64,000 bases of DNA from Bradyrhizobium murdochi (GCF_000472965.1 NZ_AXAU01000001.1:603939-667938); one strand, 5' to 3'; positions 14,772-24,555 are shown, counted from the first letter of the stretch. Numbers and translations: made by a program. The notes: a model not told the origin generated them from the sequence alone.

Positions 14772-15001
14772 GATTCTCGATAAAGGCGAAGTGCAAGGAC
14801 GGCGAAATCCTGCATCGGAGGAAGACCCCCGAGGCTGCGCTGAAGAAGGCTCGCGAAATGTCGCAAACTGGGTGTTACGACATCTACATCACCACGCCGG
14901 AAGGACGAGACTACCATTCCTCTGAGTTTGCTGACCTACCGCGCACGCCCGTTGCGCGGCGACCCTCGCACCCGTCCCGGATCGGAGGGCGAATCCGCTG
15001 A
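14768..15001 (+). CDS. Conserved small protein coupled to the polylysine ORF
   Basis: 77 residues: MRFSIKAKCKDGEILHRRKT, then PEAALKKAREMSQTGCYDIY and ITTPEGRDYHSSEF, then a basic Arg/Pro tail. The pattern suggests a small alpha/beta fold. Its ATG overlaps the stop of the upstream microprotein. Function unknown. Confidence 0.65.
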   Translation: MRFSIKAKCKDGEILHRRKTPEAALKKAREMSQTGCYDIYITTPEGRDYHSSEFADLPRTPVARRPSHPSRIGGRIR

Positions 15002-15120
15002 ACTGATTGCGACTGCAACTTAGGAAGACGGCTCGGCGTCACCGCCGACCTTTTCCTTGCCCCAGCGCGCTCTCGACTTCGCCCGGCCCGGCATGCGCTT
15101 TTACTGGATTGATATTCCCC

Positions 15121-15311
15121 TTAGCCGCGCCGTTCTCGCCGCGTCAACGACATGAGTAGAATGAATACAATGATGGTCAGTGCCACCACCGCGCGGTCGT
15201 GACGATGCCGACATCGCTGGCGAATGCCATTACGAACAGGCCGATAAGCGCGACTGTTCCCAGAAAGATCTGCGCAAGCCGCTTCCCGCCGCCCAATATG
15301 ACCCAGACCAT
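15121..15311 (-). pseudogene. Two-helix membrane microprotein with frameshift
   Basis: From ATG 15311 the frame gives MVWVILGGGKRLAQIFLGTV, then ALIGLFVMAFASDVGIVTTA, and ends RWWH-stop. Shifting one base near 15190 gives VVALTIIVFILLMSLTRRER and a stop at 15121, a natural second helix with a basic end. It lies just inside the tRNA-Lys. Confidence 0.5.
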
Positions 15312-15511
15312 GTGAGGGCTCGCAAAATTGCGCCGCTGGGCCCATGCTGCAGGACATGCTCGAGACACGTCAAGCGGACCTGCCAAGGGCGGAGGGTCGA
15401 GCTTCACACGAAGGGGATCAGGCGTCACTTCCGTTACCCCGCTTGTTACCCAGGGTCGAAATATGAGGTGATCCGGCGCGACAGGATGGAAAAATATCTC
15501 AGTATTTTCAA

Positions 15512-15587
15512 TGGTGAGCGCGGAGGGACTCGAACCCTCGACCCCATGATTAAAAGTCACGTGCTCTACCGCCTGAGCTACGCGCTC
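15512..15587 (-). tRNA. tRNA-Lys (anticodon UUU)
   Basis: The minus strand folds as a standard cloverleaf: acceptor GAGCGCG/CGCGCTC, D arm GCTC..GAGC, anticodon loop CTTTTAA, T arm GAGGG-TTCGAGT-CCCTC, discriminator A and encoded CCA. The 3' end points to lower coordinates, toward the decayed accessory region, as expected for a tRNA used as an integration site. Confidence 0.95.
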
Positions 15588-15734
15588 ACTCGCCGCGCTG
15601 TGTAGGGGGCGGGCCCCTGCGGGTCAATAGCACAAGCACGGCAAATTCGTGGTCTGCTCGATCCCAATTCTCTTTAGCTAGCTAAAGGTTAGTTCGGAAT
15701 CTTCAACTACCCGTCGCCAATCGCTCCACGGCGG

Positions 15735-18413
15735 TTAGTTGACCTCACGGCGAATCTCGGAGGCGACCGGCTGGGACTGGGTGTTGACCGTCGGCAGGGT
15801 GACCGGGCGCAGCCCGATCAGTTCCGCCGTCCGCACCGCGCTGTTGCGCCAGAAGGCGAAGGAATTGATGCGGGAGTTTTCCAACACCGCGATCGCAACC
15901 GCCGCAAGGAACGGCAGGCTTTGCAGCACCAGCACTCCCGCGAAGATATAGATCTCGCGCACTTCCTTGTAGCCGTTGGTGACGACCAGGACGGCGGCGC
16001 CGATCAGCAGCAGCACGCCGATCACAGCCTCCCAGAACGCCTGGAATTCGATCGACATCCGCGACAGCCCGCCCTTGGAGGTGCGGGCGAAGGCGAGATG
16101 CTCGGTGATCAAGCCTTGGGCCACCGCGCGCGACACCGTCCATTGCACGCTCATTGCCGCGATCATGGCGCCCAGCATCTGGCCGGCTTTGATATTCACC
16201 CGCAGGCGATAGAGCGCCACGAAATGCACCAGCGAGACGACGAAGGAGCCGATGATCGGCAGCGTCAGGATCTTGTCGGGGATGGCGATGTCGGCAAAGG
16301 CCACGATCGGCACCCAGATCAGGTTGAGGATCGCGACCACCACGCCCAGGCTTTCGGCGCCGAGCCAGTTCAGCCAGCCCAGCGAAAATTCGCGGCGCTG
16401 GTCCGGCGTCAGCCGGCTCGCGCCGGGCAGGAAGCGCCGCCAGTGCTTCTTGACGATCTGGAAGCCGCCATAGGCCCAGCGGTGACGCTGCTTCTTGAAC
16501 GCCTCATAGGTGTCGGGCAGGAGGCCCTCGCCATAGCGGACGTTGGTGTAGTGCGTCAGCCAACCCTGCTGCTGGATGGTTAGGCCGAGATCGGTGTCCT
16601 CGCAGATGGTGTCGCTGGACCAGCCGCCGGCCATATCCATCGCGGAGCGGCGGATCAGGCACATCGTGCCGTGCACGATGATCGAGTTGAACTCGTTGCG
16701 CTGGACCATGCCGATGTCGAAGAACCCGGCATATTCGCCGTTCATGATGTAGTGCATCAGCGAGCGGTCTCCGTCGCGATGCTCCTGCGGCGCCTGCACC
16801 AGGCCGACGCGCGGGTCGGCGAAAACAGGCACGAGATCCTTCAGCCAGTCCGGATGCACGACATAGTCGGCGTCGATGATGCCGATGATCTCGGCATCCG
16901 CCGCGGTGCGCTCCATGGCGATGCGAAGCGCGCCGGCCTTGAAGCCCTGCACCTTCTCGGCATTGATGAACTTGAAGCGTTCGCCGAGCGCACGGCAGTG
17001 GTCCTGGATCGGCCGCCAGAATTCCGGGTCGGGCGTATTGTTGATGATGCAGACGCACTCGAAATTCGGGTAGTCGAGCCGCGACACCGCATCCAGCGTC
17101 TGCTTCAGCATCTCGACCGGCTCGTAGTAAGCGGGGATGTGAATCGAAACCTTGGGGAAGGCGACGTTCTCGCCGATGGTGGCGGGCGCTAACGGCGCGC
17201 TCTTGGTAATCAGCCGGCGCGGACCGCGGCCAAAGGCAATCGCGGCGATTTCGTCGATGCGCGCCATCGCGATCAGGATCAGCGGAACCAGCAGGATCAG
17301 GCCAAGCGTCAGCGCAAACGCCGAGCCGAACACGAAATAATGCCCGGCCCAGTAGGCGAACACGGTGGAAACCCAGGCGCCGACGCCGTTCGCTGCCGCT
17401 GAAAGCAGCAGCGCCTGCATGATTGTCGGCTGCTCGATCCGCAGGATCGGCAGCGACATCAGGATGCCCATCAGTAGCGCGATCGCGGCGAGCTTCCAAT
17501 AGTTCTCGTTCACGATCGGGCCGGTCCACGCGAATTTCGGTTCGCGATTGGCATCGAGGATGCCCCAATAGGGGCCGACGCCGCCTTCGAAGAATTTCCA
17601 GGGCTGATCGATCGCCTCGACGATGTTGTAGTCGATGCCGATGGCTTCGGCGCGGGTGACGAAATTGCGCAGCACCGAGGCCTGTTCGAACGGGCCGGGC
17701 TCGGCGTTCTTCAAATTGTATCCAGCGCTCGGCCAGCCGAACTCGGCAATCACGATCCGTTTGCCGGGAAACTGATCGCGCAGGAGCTGGAACATGGCCA
17801 CCGCCTGATCGACGGCTTGCTTGTCGGTGAAGTTCTCCCAATACGGCAGCACGTGCGCGGCGATGAAATCGACAGAGGACGCCAGTTCCGGATTGTCGCG
17901 CCAGATGTTCCAGATCTCACCGGTCGTCACGGGAACGTTGACGGATTTCTTGACCTGCTTGATCAGCTCGACCAGGTCGTCGATCTTTTGCTCGCCGCGG
18001 AAAATCGTTTCGTTGCCGACGACTATCCCGTTGACGTTGCTGTTGCGCTTGGCGAGGTTGATCGCCGCTTCGATCTCGCGCTTGTTGCGATCGGAATTCT
18101 TGTCGATCCAGGCGCCGACGGTGACCTTCAGGCCGAATTCGGCAGCGATCGGCGGCACTAGTTCGACGCCACCGGTCGAGGAGTAGAGACGAATCGCGCG
18201 CGTGATCGTCGAGAGCTTCTTCAGGTCGGCGCGAATCTTTTCGATCTGCGGAATATTGTCGACGTCGGGATGCGCCGAACCCTCGAACGGCGCATAGGAG
18301 ACGCTCGGTAAAATGCCCCTGAAATCGGGCGCCGCTTGCTTTTCCTGGAATAGGCCCCACAGCCCGGCGTGAGCTGCGGTGACGAACAGCAGAACGGCAA
18401 CGATGGCGCGCAT
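15735..18413 (-). CDS. ndvB: Beta-(1,3)-glucan synthase with GH17-like domain (NdvB)
   Basis: 892 residues. After a signal anchor (1-16) comes a GH17-like domain (about 30-300) with VVGNE (E135) and VIAEFGWPSAG (E224), the two family acids. Membrane helices follow (308-325, 335-385), then a GT2 domain: IPAYYEPVEMLKQTL (425-440), DAD at 514-516, CEDTDLG (E605-D606) and QRHRW (642-646), then more helices. It uses UDP-glucose to build periplasmic cyclic glucan, needed for osmotic adaptation and nodulation in B. japonicum. NdvD and NdvC genes adjoin. Confidence 0.9.
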   Translation of the reverse strand: MRAIVAVLLFVTAAHAGLWGLFQEKQAAPDFRGILPSVSYAPFEGSAHPDVDNIPQIEKIRADLKKLSTITRAIRLYSSTGGVELVPPIAAEFGLKVTVGAWIDKNSDRNKREIEAAINLAKRNSNVNGIVVGNETIFRGEQKIDDLVELIKQVKKSVNVPVTTGEIWNIWRDNPELASSVDFIAAHVLPYWENFTDKQAVDQAVAMFQLLRDQFPGKRIVIAEFGWPSAGYNLKNAEPGPFEQASVLRNFVTRAEAIGIDYNIVEAIDQPWKFFEGGVGPYWGILDANREPKFAWTGPIVNENYWKLAAIALLMGILMSLPILRIEQPTIMQALLLSAAANGVGAWVSTVFAYWAGHYFVFGSAFALTLGLILLVPLILIAMARIDEIAAIAFGRGPRRLITKSAPLAPATIGENVAFPKVSIHIPAYYEPVEMLKQTLDAVSRLDYPNFECVCIINNTPDPEFWRPIQDHCRALGERFKFINAEKVQGFKAGALRIAMERTAADAEIIGIIDADYVVHPDWLKDLVPVFADPRVGLVQAPQEHRDGDRSLMHYIMNGEYAGFFDIGMVQRNEFNSIIVHGTMCLIRRSAMDMAGGWSSDTICEDTDLGLTIQQQGWLTHYTNVRYGEGLLPDTYEAFKKQRHRWAYGGFQIVKKHWRRFLPGASRLTPDQRREFSLGWLNWLGAESLGVVVAILNLIWVPIVAFADIAIPDKILTLPIIGSFVVSLVHFVALYRLRVNIKAGQMLGAMIAAMSVQWTVSRAVAQGLITEHLAFARTSKGGLSRMSIEFQAFWEAVIGVLLLIGAAVLVVTNGYKEVREIYIFAGVLVLQSLPFLAAVAIAVLENSRINSFAFWRNSAVRTAELIGLRPVTLPTVNTQSQPVASEIRREVN

Positions 18414-18627
18414 CGGTGACTAAACCATACGGGGCTGCAATTTATAGGAAGCGAACCTGTCCCCTAGGTTCGACCGAGACGACGGCGTCATTAGGATAGT
18501 CCTGCCCCGCGTTTTCACAACTGGTATGACGCCATGACTTTTTTAAGGACGGCGCTCTAAGGGCGTGAACGATCCAAACGCCGGACAAATAGGATCGTTC
18601 CTCTGAACGTATCCTGAATGCCGACGT

Positions 18628-19197
18628 CTATTTCGCCTGCGGGCTAGGCGCGGCGCTGGGGGCCGGCGAGGGCGAAGCGGCCGGCGCAGGCGCCGCGCTG
18701 CCGGCGGTCGCAGGCGGCGGGTTGGCTGCTGCGGCAGCCTGCGGCTGAGCGCCCGGATTGATCCAGCAGACGTGGATGCGACTGTCGAGCGTTTCCGCCA
18801 CCTTGGGATCGATCTGTCCGCCAAAACGAGTCAGGCAGCGGAAGGTGGCCTGGACATGCCCGCCGGGGCAGCCGAACCGGTCATAGAGATCGAGGTGCCG
18901 GAACGCGGTATCCAGGTCGTCGCGCCACATCAGGCGAACCACCCGGCGGCCGAGCCAGACGCATTCGGGATTTCCGGCCGGGCCGTTGATTGCCTGGGCT
19001 GCCTCGACGAATTCGTCGGCCTTGCGCTGGTTGTCCTTGTTGGCGTCGGCGGCACTGGTCGGCGCCTTGCCTTGATCCTGCGGGGTCGGGCTGCCACTCT
19101 GGGCAAACGCCCCGCCTGATCCAATCAGGAGGGCCAGGCCGGCAGCGGCAAAGCGCCTCAAAACCGCAACTCTTGGATCAAGCACCCTTCGACGCAT
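18628..19197 (-). CDS. ndvD: Exported protein between ndvB and ndvC (NdvD candidate)
   Basis: 189 residues from ATG 19197. A signal peptide or anchor (FAAAGLALLIGSGGAFAQ) leads into a domain with three Cys (NPECVWLG, RFGCPGG, TFRCLTRFG) and a fourth in HVCWINPG. A Pro/Ala-rich tail follows. B. japonicum has a third glucan gene, ndvD, in the ndvB-ndvC interval encoding a protein of this size with one membrane segment; position is the main reason for the name. An alternative start at 19299 adds 34 residues. Confidence 0.6.
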   Translation of the reverse strand: MRRRVLDPRVAVLRRFAAAGLALLIGSGGAFAQSGSPTPQDQGKAPTSAADANKDNQRKADEFVEAAQAINGPAGNPECVWLGRRVVRLMWRDDLDTAFRHLDLYDRFGCPGGHVQATFRCLTRFGGQIDPKVAETLDSRIHVCWINPGAQPQAAAAANPPPATAGSAAPAPAASPSPAPSAAPSPQAK

Positions 19198-19446
19198 ACA
19201 TTCCCCGATCAATTTCCTGCCGCGAGCGGCTGGTGTGGTGTTCTGGCTTGTTGCCGCCCAAATAGGTCCCCAATGCGGCGGAAACATCCGGCGATTCACA
19301 TGACGGGTATTTCAGATTTTGTCCAGCAAAGTCACAACTTTATCACGGACGCTGGTAAAACTGCCGCAGGGACGAGGCAGAATAGGGCGATCGTGCATCT
19401 TGGCAGAACGCCGATGAACGGGTAATCGACGGTCCCCGCCCGGAGG

Positions 19447-21072
19447 ATGGAACCGATTTCTCTTCGTACGCCGCTGGCGCTTCTCCTGTCATCGCTCGCT
19501 ATGATCGCGGCCCTTTGGTGGTGGCTCGCCACGCCGATTACGCTTGCACGCGCGCCGATCGATCCCACGGCCAAGCTGCAATGCGTCTCCTATGCGCCGT
19601 TCCGCGGCGCGCAGACACCCCTGATACCGACCACGCAGATCCTTCCCGAACAGATCGCGGAAGATCTGGCGCAGCTCGCCAAGATTACCGACTGCGTGCG
19701 GACCTATTCGATCGAGAATGGGCTCGACCAGGTTCCGGCGCTGGCCGCCAAGGTGGGGCTAAAGGTGATCCAGGGGATCTGGCTCTCAAGCAACCGGATC
19801 AAGAATCTTGCCCAGATTTCGGTTGCGATCGAACTGACGAAGGAACATCCGGACGTCATTACGGCGCTGGTGGTCGGCAACGAGGTGCTGCTGCGCGGCG
19901 AGATGACGACATCGGATCTCGCCGCCCACATCCGCTCGGTCAAGTCGCGGGTCACCGTGCCCGTCACCTATGCCGACGTCTGGGAGTTCTGGCTGCGCAA
20001 CCGCGAAGTCTACGACGCGGTCGACTTCGTCACGATCCATATCCTGCCGTACTGGGAAGACATGCCGGTGCGTGCAAAACACGCCGCTGGCCATGTTGAC
20101 GACATTCGCAAGCGGATGGCGGTGGCATTTCCGGCTAAGGAAATCCTGATCGGCGAAACCGGCTGGCCGAGCGCGGGGCGGATGCGCGAAGGCGCGCTGC
20201 CGTCGCGCACCAACCAGGCGCGCGTGGTGTCGGAAATCCTCGATCTCGCCAAGCGCGAAAAATTTCGAGTCAACCTGATCGAGGCCTACGACCAGCCGTG
20301 GAAGCGTGAGCTCGAAGGCACCGTCGGCGGCTATTGGGGCATGATCAACGACGCGCAGCGGGCAGTGAAATATCCGCCCGGCGAGCCGATCAGCAATTAT
20401 CCGTTCTGGAAACTGCAGATGGGAGGCGGAATGGCGCTCAGCGCTTTCGTCTTCCTGGCCGGCTGGTTGACGCTGCGGCGGCGGCCATGGAAGCCAGGGC
20501 TGGCCGCCTGGATTGCGGTCGGGACATCGGCTACGACCGCCGGCATGCTGCTCGGAGTCGCCGCCGACAAGATGTTTTACGAGAGCTACGGCGCAGGCGG
20601 CTGGCTGCAATGGGGCGCGCTGCTGGCAGCCGCCATTGCCTCGCCGATGCTGTGTGCGAACGCCGCGATGTCGGGGCGCTCGCTGCCGACCTTCCTCGAA
20701 CTGCTCGGACCGCGCGAGGGCCGGACCAAGTCGGTGCTATCGGCGTTGCTGGGGCTTGCGCTTATCGTCACCACGCTGATCGCGGCGCAAACCGCGCTCG
20801 GCTTTACGTTCGATCCGCGCTACCGCGATTTTCCGTTCGCTTCGCTGACCATGGCGGTGGTGCCGTTCGCGGCGCTGATGCTGCTGAACCGGCCGAAAGA
20901 GGGCGTGCGCCCGATTGCCGAATCCGCCTTTGCCGGCTTGCTGGTCGCGGCCGCGCTCTTCACCGGCATCAACGAGGGCAATCAGAACTGGCAGGCGATG
21001 TGGACCTGCGCGGTCTATTTGCTGCTGGCGCTCACGCTGTGGCGGGCGCGGGCCTTGCAAATCCCAAAATGA
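19447..21072 (+). CDS. ndvC: GH17-like glucan-modifying membrane protein (NdvC)
   Basis: 541 residues. An N-terminal anchor (residues 10-30) is followed by a GH17-like domain, related to that of NdvB, with VVGNE (E146) and IGETGWPSAG (E237). The C-terminal 200 residues hold about six membrane helices. In B. japonicum NdvC resembles yeast glucanosyltransferases and is needed for the beta-(1,6) linkages of the glucan. It is divergent from ndvD/ndvB; its last 41 bases overlap the convergent gene ending at 21032. Confidence 0.85.
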   Translation: MEPISLRTPLALLLSSLAMIAALWWWLATPITLARAPIDPTAKLQCVSYAPFRGAQTPLIPTTQILPEQIAEDLAQLAKITDCVRTYSIENGLDQVPALAAKVGLKVIQGIWLSSNRIKNLAQISVAIELTKEHPDVITALVVGNEVLLRGEMTTSDLAAHIRSVKSRVTVPVTYADVWEFWLRNREVYDAVDFVTIHILPYWEDMPVRAKHAAGHVDDIRKRMAVAFPAKEILIGETGWPSAGRMREGALPSRTNQARVVSEILDLAKREKFRVNLIEAYDQPWKRELEGTVGGYWGMINDAQRAVKYPPGEPISNYPFWKLQMGGGMALSAFVFLAGWLTLRRRPWKPGLAAWIAVGTSATTAGMLLGVAADKMFYESYGAGGWLQWGALLAAAIASPMLCANAAMSGRSLPTFLELLGPREGRTKSVLSALLGLALIVTTLIAAQTALGFTFDPRYRDFPFASLTMAVVPFAALMLLNRPKEGVRPIAESAFAGLLVAAALFTGINEGNQNWQAMWTCAVYLLLALTLWRARALQIPK

Positions 21073-21412
21073 GCAGCCCGATCGCAATACCCGACAGCGC
21101 GATATTGTAGAGCACGATCCCGAATCCCGCCGCGATCAGGCCGCCGGTCAGCAGCACGATCGACGGCCGCATGACGTGAAGCGTAGCAATGATCAGCGCG
21201 GTGATGCCGAATACCGAATTCTTGAACAGGTAGGTGGCGAGCGTCCGCGACTTGCACTGCATGGTCTGCAGGCCGGCGTCGCAGGCCAGCGCAACCGTCG
21301 AGAACTCGACCGTGAGGTAGCGCAGATAGAGCGCGTAGCCGACGGTGACGAAGCCGACCACCAGCAGGAATTGAACTTGATAGGGCGTGAGCCGGAACGG
21401 GGATTTTTTCAT
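21032..21412 (-). CDS. Four-helix membrane protein
   Basis: 126 residues from ATG 21412. Hydrophobic segments: VQFLLVVGFVTVGYALYL, SVFGITALIIATLHVM, SIVLLTGGLIAAGFGIVLY and ALSGIAIGLLILGFA. One loop has two Cys (ACDAGLQTMQC) that could form a periplasmic disulfide. No transporter signature. It overlaps ndvC tail-to-tail by 41 bases, so the two messages can pair. Confidence 0.7.
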   Translation of the reverse strand: MKKSPFRLTPYQVQFLLVVGFVTVGYALYLRYLTVEFSTVALACDAGLQTMQCKSRTLATYLFKNSVFGITALIIATLHVMRPSIVLLTGGLIAAGFGIVLYNIALSGIAIGLLILGFARPAPATA

Positions 21413-21512
21413 CGGCGCAATATGGTCGGGATTGGCGGTCGGGACAAGCGTTCGCAGGCAAGCGAGAAAACAAGTCAGAATTTCGTCACAACGCCCTGTA
21501 GTAGCTTGCTAA

Positions 21513-21690
21513 AGCCTCATCCTGAGGAGCCCGCGAGAAGCGGGCGTCTTGAAGGATGTAGGCCACAGACCGGGCCTCATGGTTCTCCCGGCGATGCGAA
21601 GCATCGTCCGGAGACGCGCGGAGCCTGTCATCGGGCCGCGCTATGCGCGGACCCGTTGGCGCTCCTCACCACGAGGGCCTTATAACGCAG
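21513..21690. repeat. Bradyrhizobium-type palindromic repeat, copy 1
   Basis: The stretch CCTCATCCTGAGGAGC...GGGCGTCTTGAAGGATG...CCTCATGGTT is an imperfect dispersed repeat. Its first 70 bases match the reverse complement of 24571-24662. The two copies bracket the divergent pair 21706-24525. Confidence 0.75.
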
Positions 21691-21705
21691 TAAATAGCCA
21701 AAAGC

Positions 21706-23001
21706 TTATTGTGAATTTTTCCTGCCGAAGATGGACGAAAATGTCGTCTGCGTTGGCTCCGGCGGCGGCTCCGGCTTCTTCGCCACCTCCTCAACGACGG
21801 TCGCCGCCGGTTGCTTGGCGATGGCGCGCCGGCGCGGGGCAGGCTTGGCGGCAGTGGGCGGCGGATCGTTCAACGACAGCCGCTGGCCATCGAAGATCGC
21901 GGTCTCGCAGGGGCGGCTGTTTTCAGCAAGGATGGCGCAGATCCTCGCGGCGGCGCCGGCGTCGTTCAGCGGACCGGCGACCAGGCGAAGCTGCATGCCG
22001 AGGCCGTTGACGCCTTCCTTCACGACGATGATCGGGCGCAGTGCCGTCAGCGGCGCGTTCGATCTGGATTTCAGCAATCCGCGCCACAACGCGCGCAGGC
22101 CGTTCACCGAATTGGCGCTGCCGAGATCGACCCCGAATTCGGTCCGCTGCAGGGAGATTTTTGGCGCGGTGGCGTCATCCGCCTCCGCATCTGATGGCGC
22201 CAACGCGACGACATCCGGGATCGGGCTTGCGATCACCGGGTTCGGCCCTCTGCCCAGCTCGATCAGTTTGGCGGCGGCGGGGTCAGACGGAGCCATCATC
22301 GATTGCGCGGCCATCAGTGGCGTAGCGGGCGAGGGTTTTGTGGGCTCCGGCGTGACGGCGTCGACCTTTGCCATCTCAGCCTTTGTCATCTCAGCCTTGG
22401 CCGTTTCCAGCTTGGCGCTCTCTGTTTTGGCTGCGTCGGTCTTTGCCGCCTCCTTTGCCGCGTGCGAAACCGTCGGCGGGGCAGGCTCGGCGGTGGCCTT
22501 GTCTGCGACCGCCGCTGCGACCGGGGCGGTCGCTACCGGCGCGACGCTTGGCGACGGCGGTTTTTGGGCGGCTTGCGGTTCGGCATTGGCAGCAGGCGGC
22601 GAAGCCTGCGCGGAACCCTGGCGAGCGACGGCCCCGGTGACGGATTCGAGCCCCTGTTCCAGGCTGGTGACACGGGAATAGAGCCGGTCGCGATCGCCGT
22701 TGAGGGTATCGATGGCGGCGGCGAGCCGCCGCGCCTCATTCTGCGTTTCCCTGGCTACGAGCTGAATTTGCTGCGCCTGCCGGGTGATATCTGCGGCTGC
22801 GACCTGTTCGCGCTTCAATCCAAGGGATGATTGGTTGGCCATGACGGCCAGAATCACCGCAGCCGTCGCGCCAACACCCCAGGACCCGAGCCGCCACAGC
22901 GCGCGACGGTCGAGTTCATCTTCGTCGGCCAACAGGTTGCTCAGCACGCCGCCGCTGTCATCCGCCTCGAAGTCCGCGAGATGGTCAGGTTTTTTGGCCA
23001 A
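21706..23001 (-). CDS. Membrane-anchored coiled-coil protein with SPOR-like C-terminus
   Basis: 431 residues. A cytoplasmic N-terminus of about 40 residues leads to one membrane helix (SWGVGATAAVILAVMANQSS) and a periplasmic coiled coil (RDRLYSRVTSLEQGLESVTG). A long Ala/Pro/Lys linker with repeated KAE/KTE units follows, then a globular end (about 300-390, LTALRPIIVVKEGVNGLGMQ, LVAGPLNDAGAAARICAIL) of SPOR type. SPOR-type domains bind denuded septal peptidoglycan. It is divergent from glmU, which supplies UDP-GlcNAc for the same polymer. Confidence 0.75.
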   Translation of the reverse strand: MAKKPDHLADFEADDSGGVLSNLLADEDELDRRALWRLGSWGVGATAAVILAVMANQSSLGLKREQVAAADITRQAQQIQLVARETQNEARRLAAAIDTLNGDRDRLYSRVTSLEQGLESVTGAVARQGSAQASPPAANAEPQAAQKPPSPSVAPVATAPVAAAVADKATAEPAPPTVSHAAKEAAKTDAAKTESAKLETAKAEMTKAEMAKVDAVTPEPTKPSPATPLMAAQSMMAPSDPAAAKLIELGRGPNPVIASPIPDVVALAPSDAEADDATAPKISLQRTEFGVDLGSANSVNGLRALWRGLLKSRSNAPLTALRPIIVVKEGVNGLGMQLRLVAGPLNDAGAAARICAILAENSRPCETAIFDGQRLSLNDPPPTAAKPAPRRRAIAKQPAATVVEEVAKKPEPPPEPTQTTFSSIFGRKNSQ

Positions 23002-23166
23002 ACGCTCTCGGCCCTCCTCAAGGCCCGCCGAATCACGGAGTAAACATTAACAGGAAATGCGCTGCCCACTTGTTTCCGGACATTTTCGGGGCAGCGAATC
23101 GGTTTGATCTCCAGTGGAAAACAATTAAAGACGGCCGGCGCAACCGTGTTGGCCTTGAGGACCAGA

Positions 23167-24525
23167 ATGACCGCTCGATCCAGCCTGACTGTCGTGCTTG
23201 CCGCCGGCGAGGGCACGCGCATGCGATCCGCGCTGCCAAAAGTGCTGCACCAGGTCGCCGGCCAGTCGCTGCTGGCGCATGTGCTGGACGCGGCCCCGCA
23301 CGGCACGGGCGCCTCGCTTGCGGTCGTGATCGGGCCGGACCACAAGGCGGTCGCCGACGAAGTCAGGCGCGTCCGCGCGGATGCTGCGACCTTCGTTCAG
23401 GCCGAACGACTCGGCACCGCGCACGCCGTCTTGGCCGCCCGCGAGGCGATCGCGCGCGGCGCCGACGATCTGCTGGTGGCGTTCGGCGATACGCCGCTGA
23501 TTTCGCCCGAAACCTTCGCCCGGCTGCGCGCGCCGCTGGAAAAAGGCGCGGCGCTGGCCGTGCTCGGCTTCCGCGCCGTCGATCCGACCGGCTACGGCCG
23601 GTTGCTGCTTGAGGGCGACCGCCTGATGGCGATCCGCGAACATGCCGACGCGACAGATGAAGAGCGCAAGGTCACGCTGTGCAATGCCGGCGTGATGGCG
23701 TTCGATGGCCGCCGCGCGCTGGAAATCCTCGACCGGATCGGCAATGCCAACAGCAAGGGCGAGTATTATCTGGTCGATGCCGTCGCCATCGTCAGGGAAA
23801 TGGGATTGGAGGCCGTCGTGATCGAAACCAGCGAGGATGAAGTGCGCGGGATCAACAACAAGGCCCAGCTCGCGGAGGCCGAAGCCGTGATGCAGGCGCG
23901 GCTGCGCCAGGCGGCGCTCGAGGCCGGCGTGACGCTGATCGCGCCGGAGACGGTCTATCTCGCCGCCGACACCAAGTTCGGTAGCGACGTCACCATCGAG
24001 CCGTTTGTCGTGATCGGCCCCGGCGTCACCATCGCCGACGGCGCGGTGATCCATTCGTTCTCTCATATCGTGCAGACCTCGATCGGCAAGAAGGCGTCCA
24101 TCGGTCCCTATGCGCGCCTGCGCCCGGGCACCTCGCTCGGCGACGGCGTTCGGATTGGCAATTTCGTGGAGACCAAGGCCGCGACGATCGAAGCGGGCGC
24201 CAAGGTCAACCATCTCTCCTATGTCGGCGACGCCCATGTCGGCGCCAATTCCAACCTCGGGGCCGGCACCATCACCTGCAACTACGATGGCTTCTTCAAG
24301 CACAAGACGCTGATCGGCGAGGGCGCCTTCGTCGGCACCAATTCCTCGCTGGTGGCGCCGGTGAAAATCGGCAAGGGCGCCTATATCGGCTCGGGCTCGG
24401 TCATCACCAAGGACGTGCCCGACGACGCGATGGCCGTGGAGCGCAGCCCGCAGAGCAACCGCGAGGGCGGCGCGGCGCGCTACCGCGAAATGAAGATGCG
24501 GGCGAAGGCTAAGAAAGAGGGGTAA
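23167..24525 (+). CDS. glmU: Bifunctional GlmU (N-acetyltransferase / uridyltransferase)
   Basis: 452 residues. The N-terminal uridyltransferase begins [20 protein letters not shown] (the G-x-G-T-R-M...PK motif). The C-terminal half is a left-handed beta-helix with hexapeptides and [15 protein letters not shown], the acetyltransferase region. It converts GlcN-1-P to UDP-GlcNAc in the cytoplasm. ATG 23167 gives the family start; an earlier in-frame start at 23104 adds 21 unrelated residues. GlmS, the first pathway enzyme, lies 6.5 kb downstream with an insert-like block between. Confidence 0.96.
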   Translation: MTARSSLTVVLAAGEGTRMRSALPKVLHQVAGQSLLAHVLDAAPHGTGASLAVVIGPDHKAVADEVRRVRADAATFVQAERLGTAHAVLAAREAIARGADDLLVAFGDTPLISPETFARLRAPLEKGAALAVLGFRAVDPTGYGRLLLEGDRLMAIREHADATDEERKVTLCNAGVMAFDGRRALEILDRIGNANSKGEYYLVDAVAIVREMGLEAVVIETSEDEVRGINNKAQLAEAEAVMQARLRQAALEAGVTLIAPETVYLAADTKFGSDVTIEPFVVIGPGVTIADGAVIHSFSHIVQTSIGKKASIGPYARLRPGTSLGDGVRIGNFVETKAATIEAGAKVNHLSYVGDAHVGANSNLGAGTITCNYDGFFKHKTLIGEGAFVGTNSSLVAPVKIGKGAYIGSGSVITKDVPDDAMAVERSPQSNREGGAARYREMKMRAKAKKEG

Positions 24526-24555
24526 GCGGAGCGTGTGTTAACCCGACTGCGTCAT

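Noticed and set aside
1..15500. Second copy of the tRNA-Lys 3' end as an attachment site
   Set aside because: I searched by eye for the T-arm/acceptor sequence in the accessory region and found none; the other end of any island would lie outside the window.
1..15500. Integrase or intact transposase in the accessory region
   Set aside because: None found; only a weak IS5-like fragment at 7799-7978.
23125..24303. 392-codon minus-strand frame opposite glmU
   Set aside because: Shadow of the glmU coding sequence; composition is that of an antisense frame.
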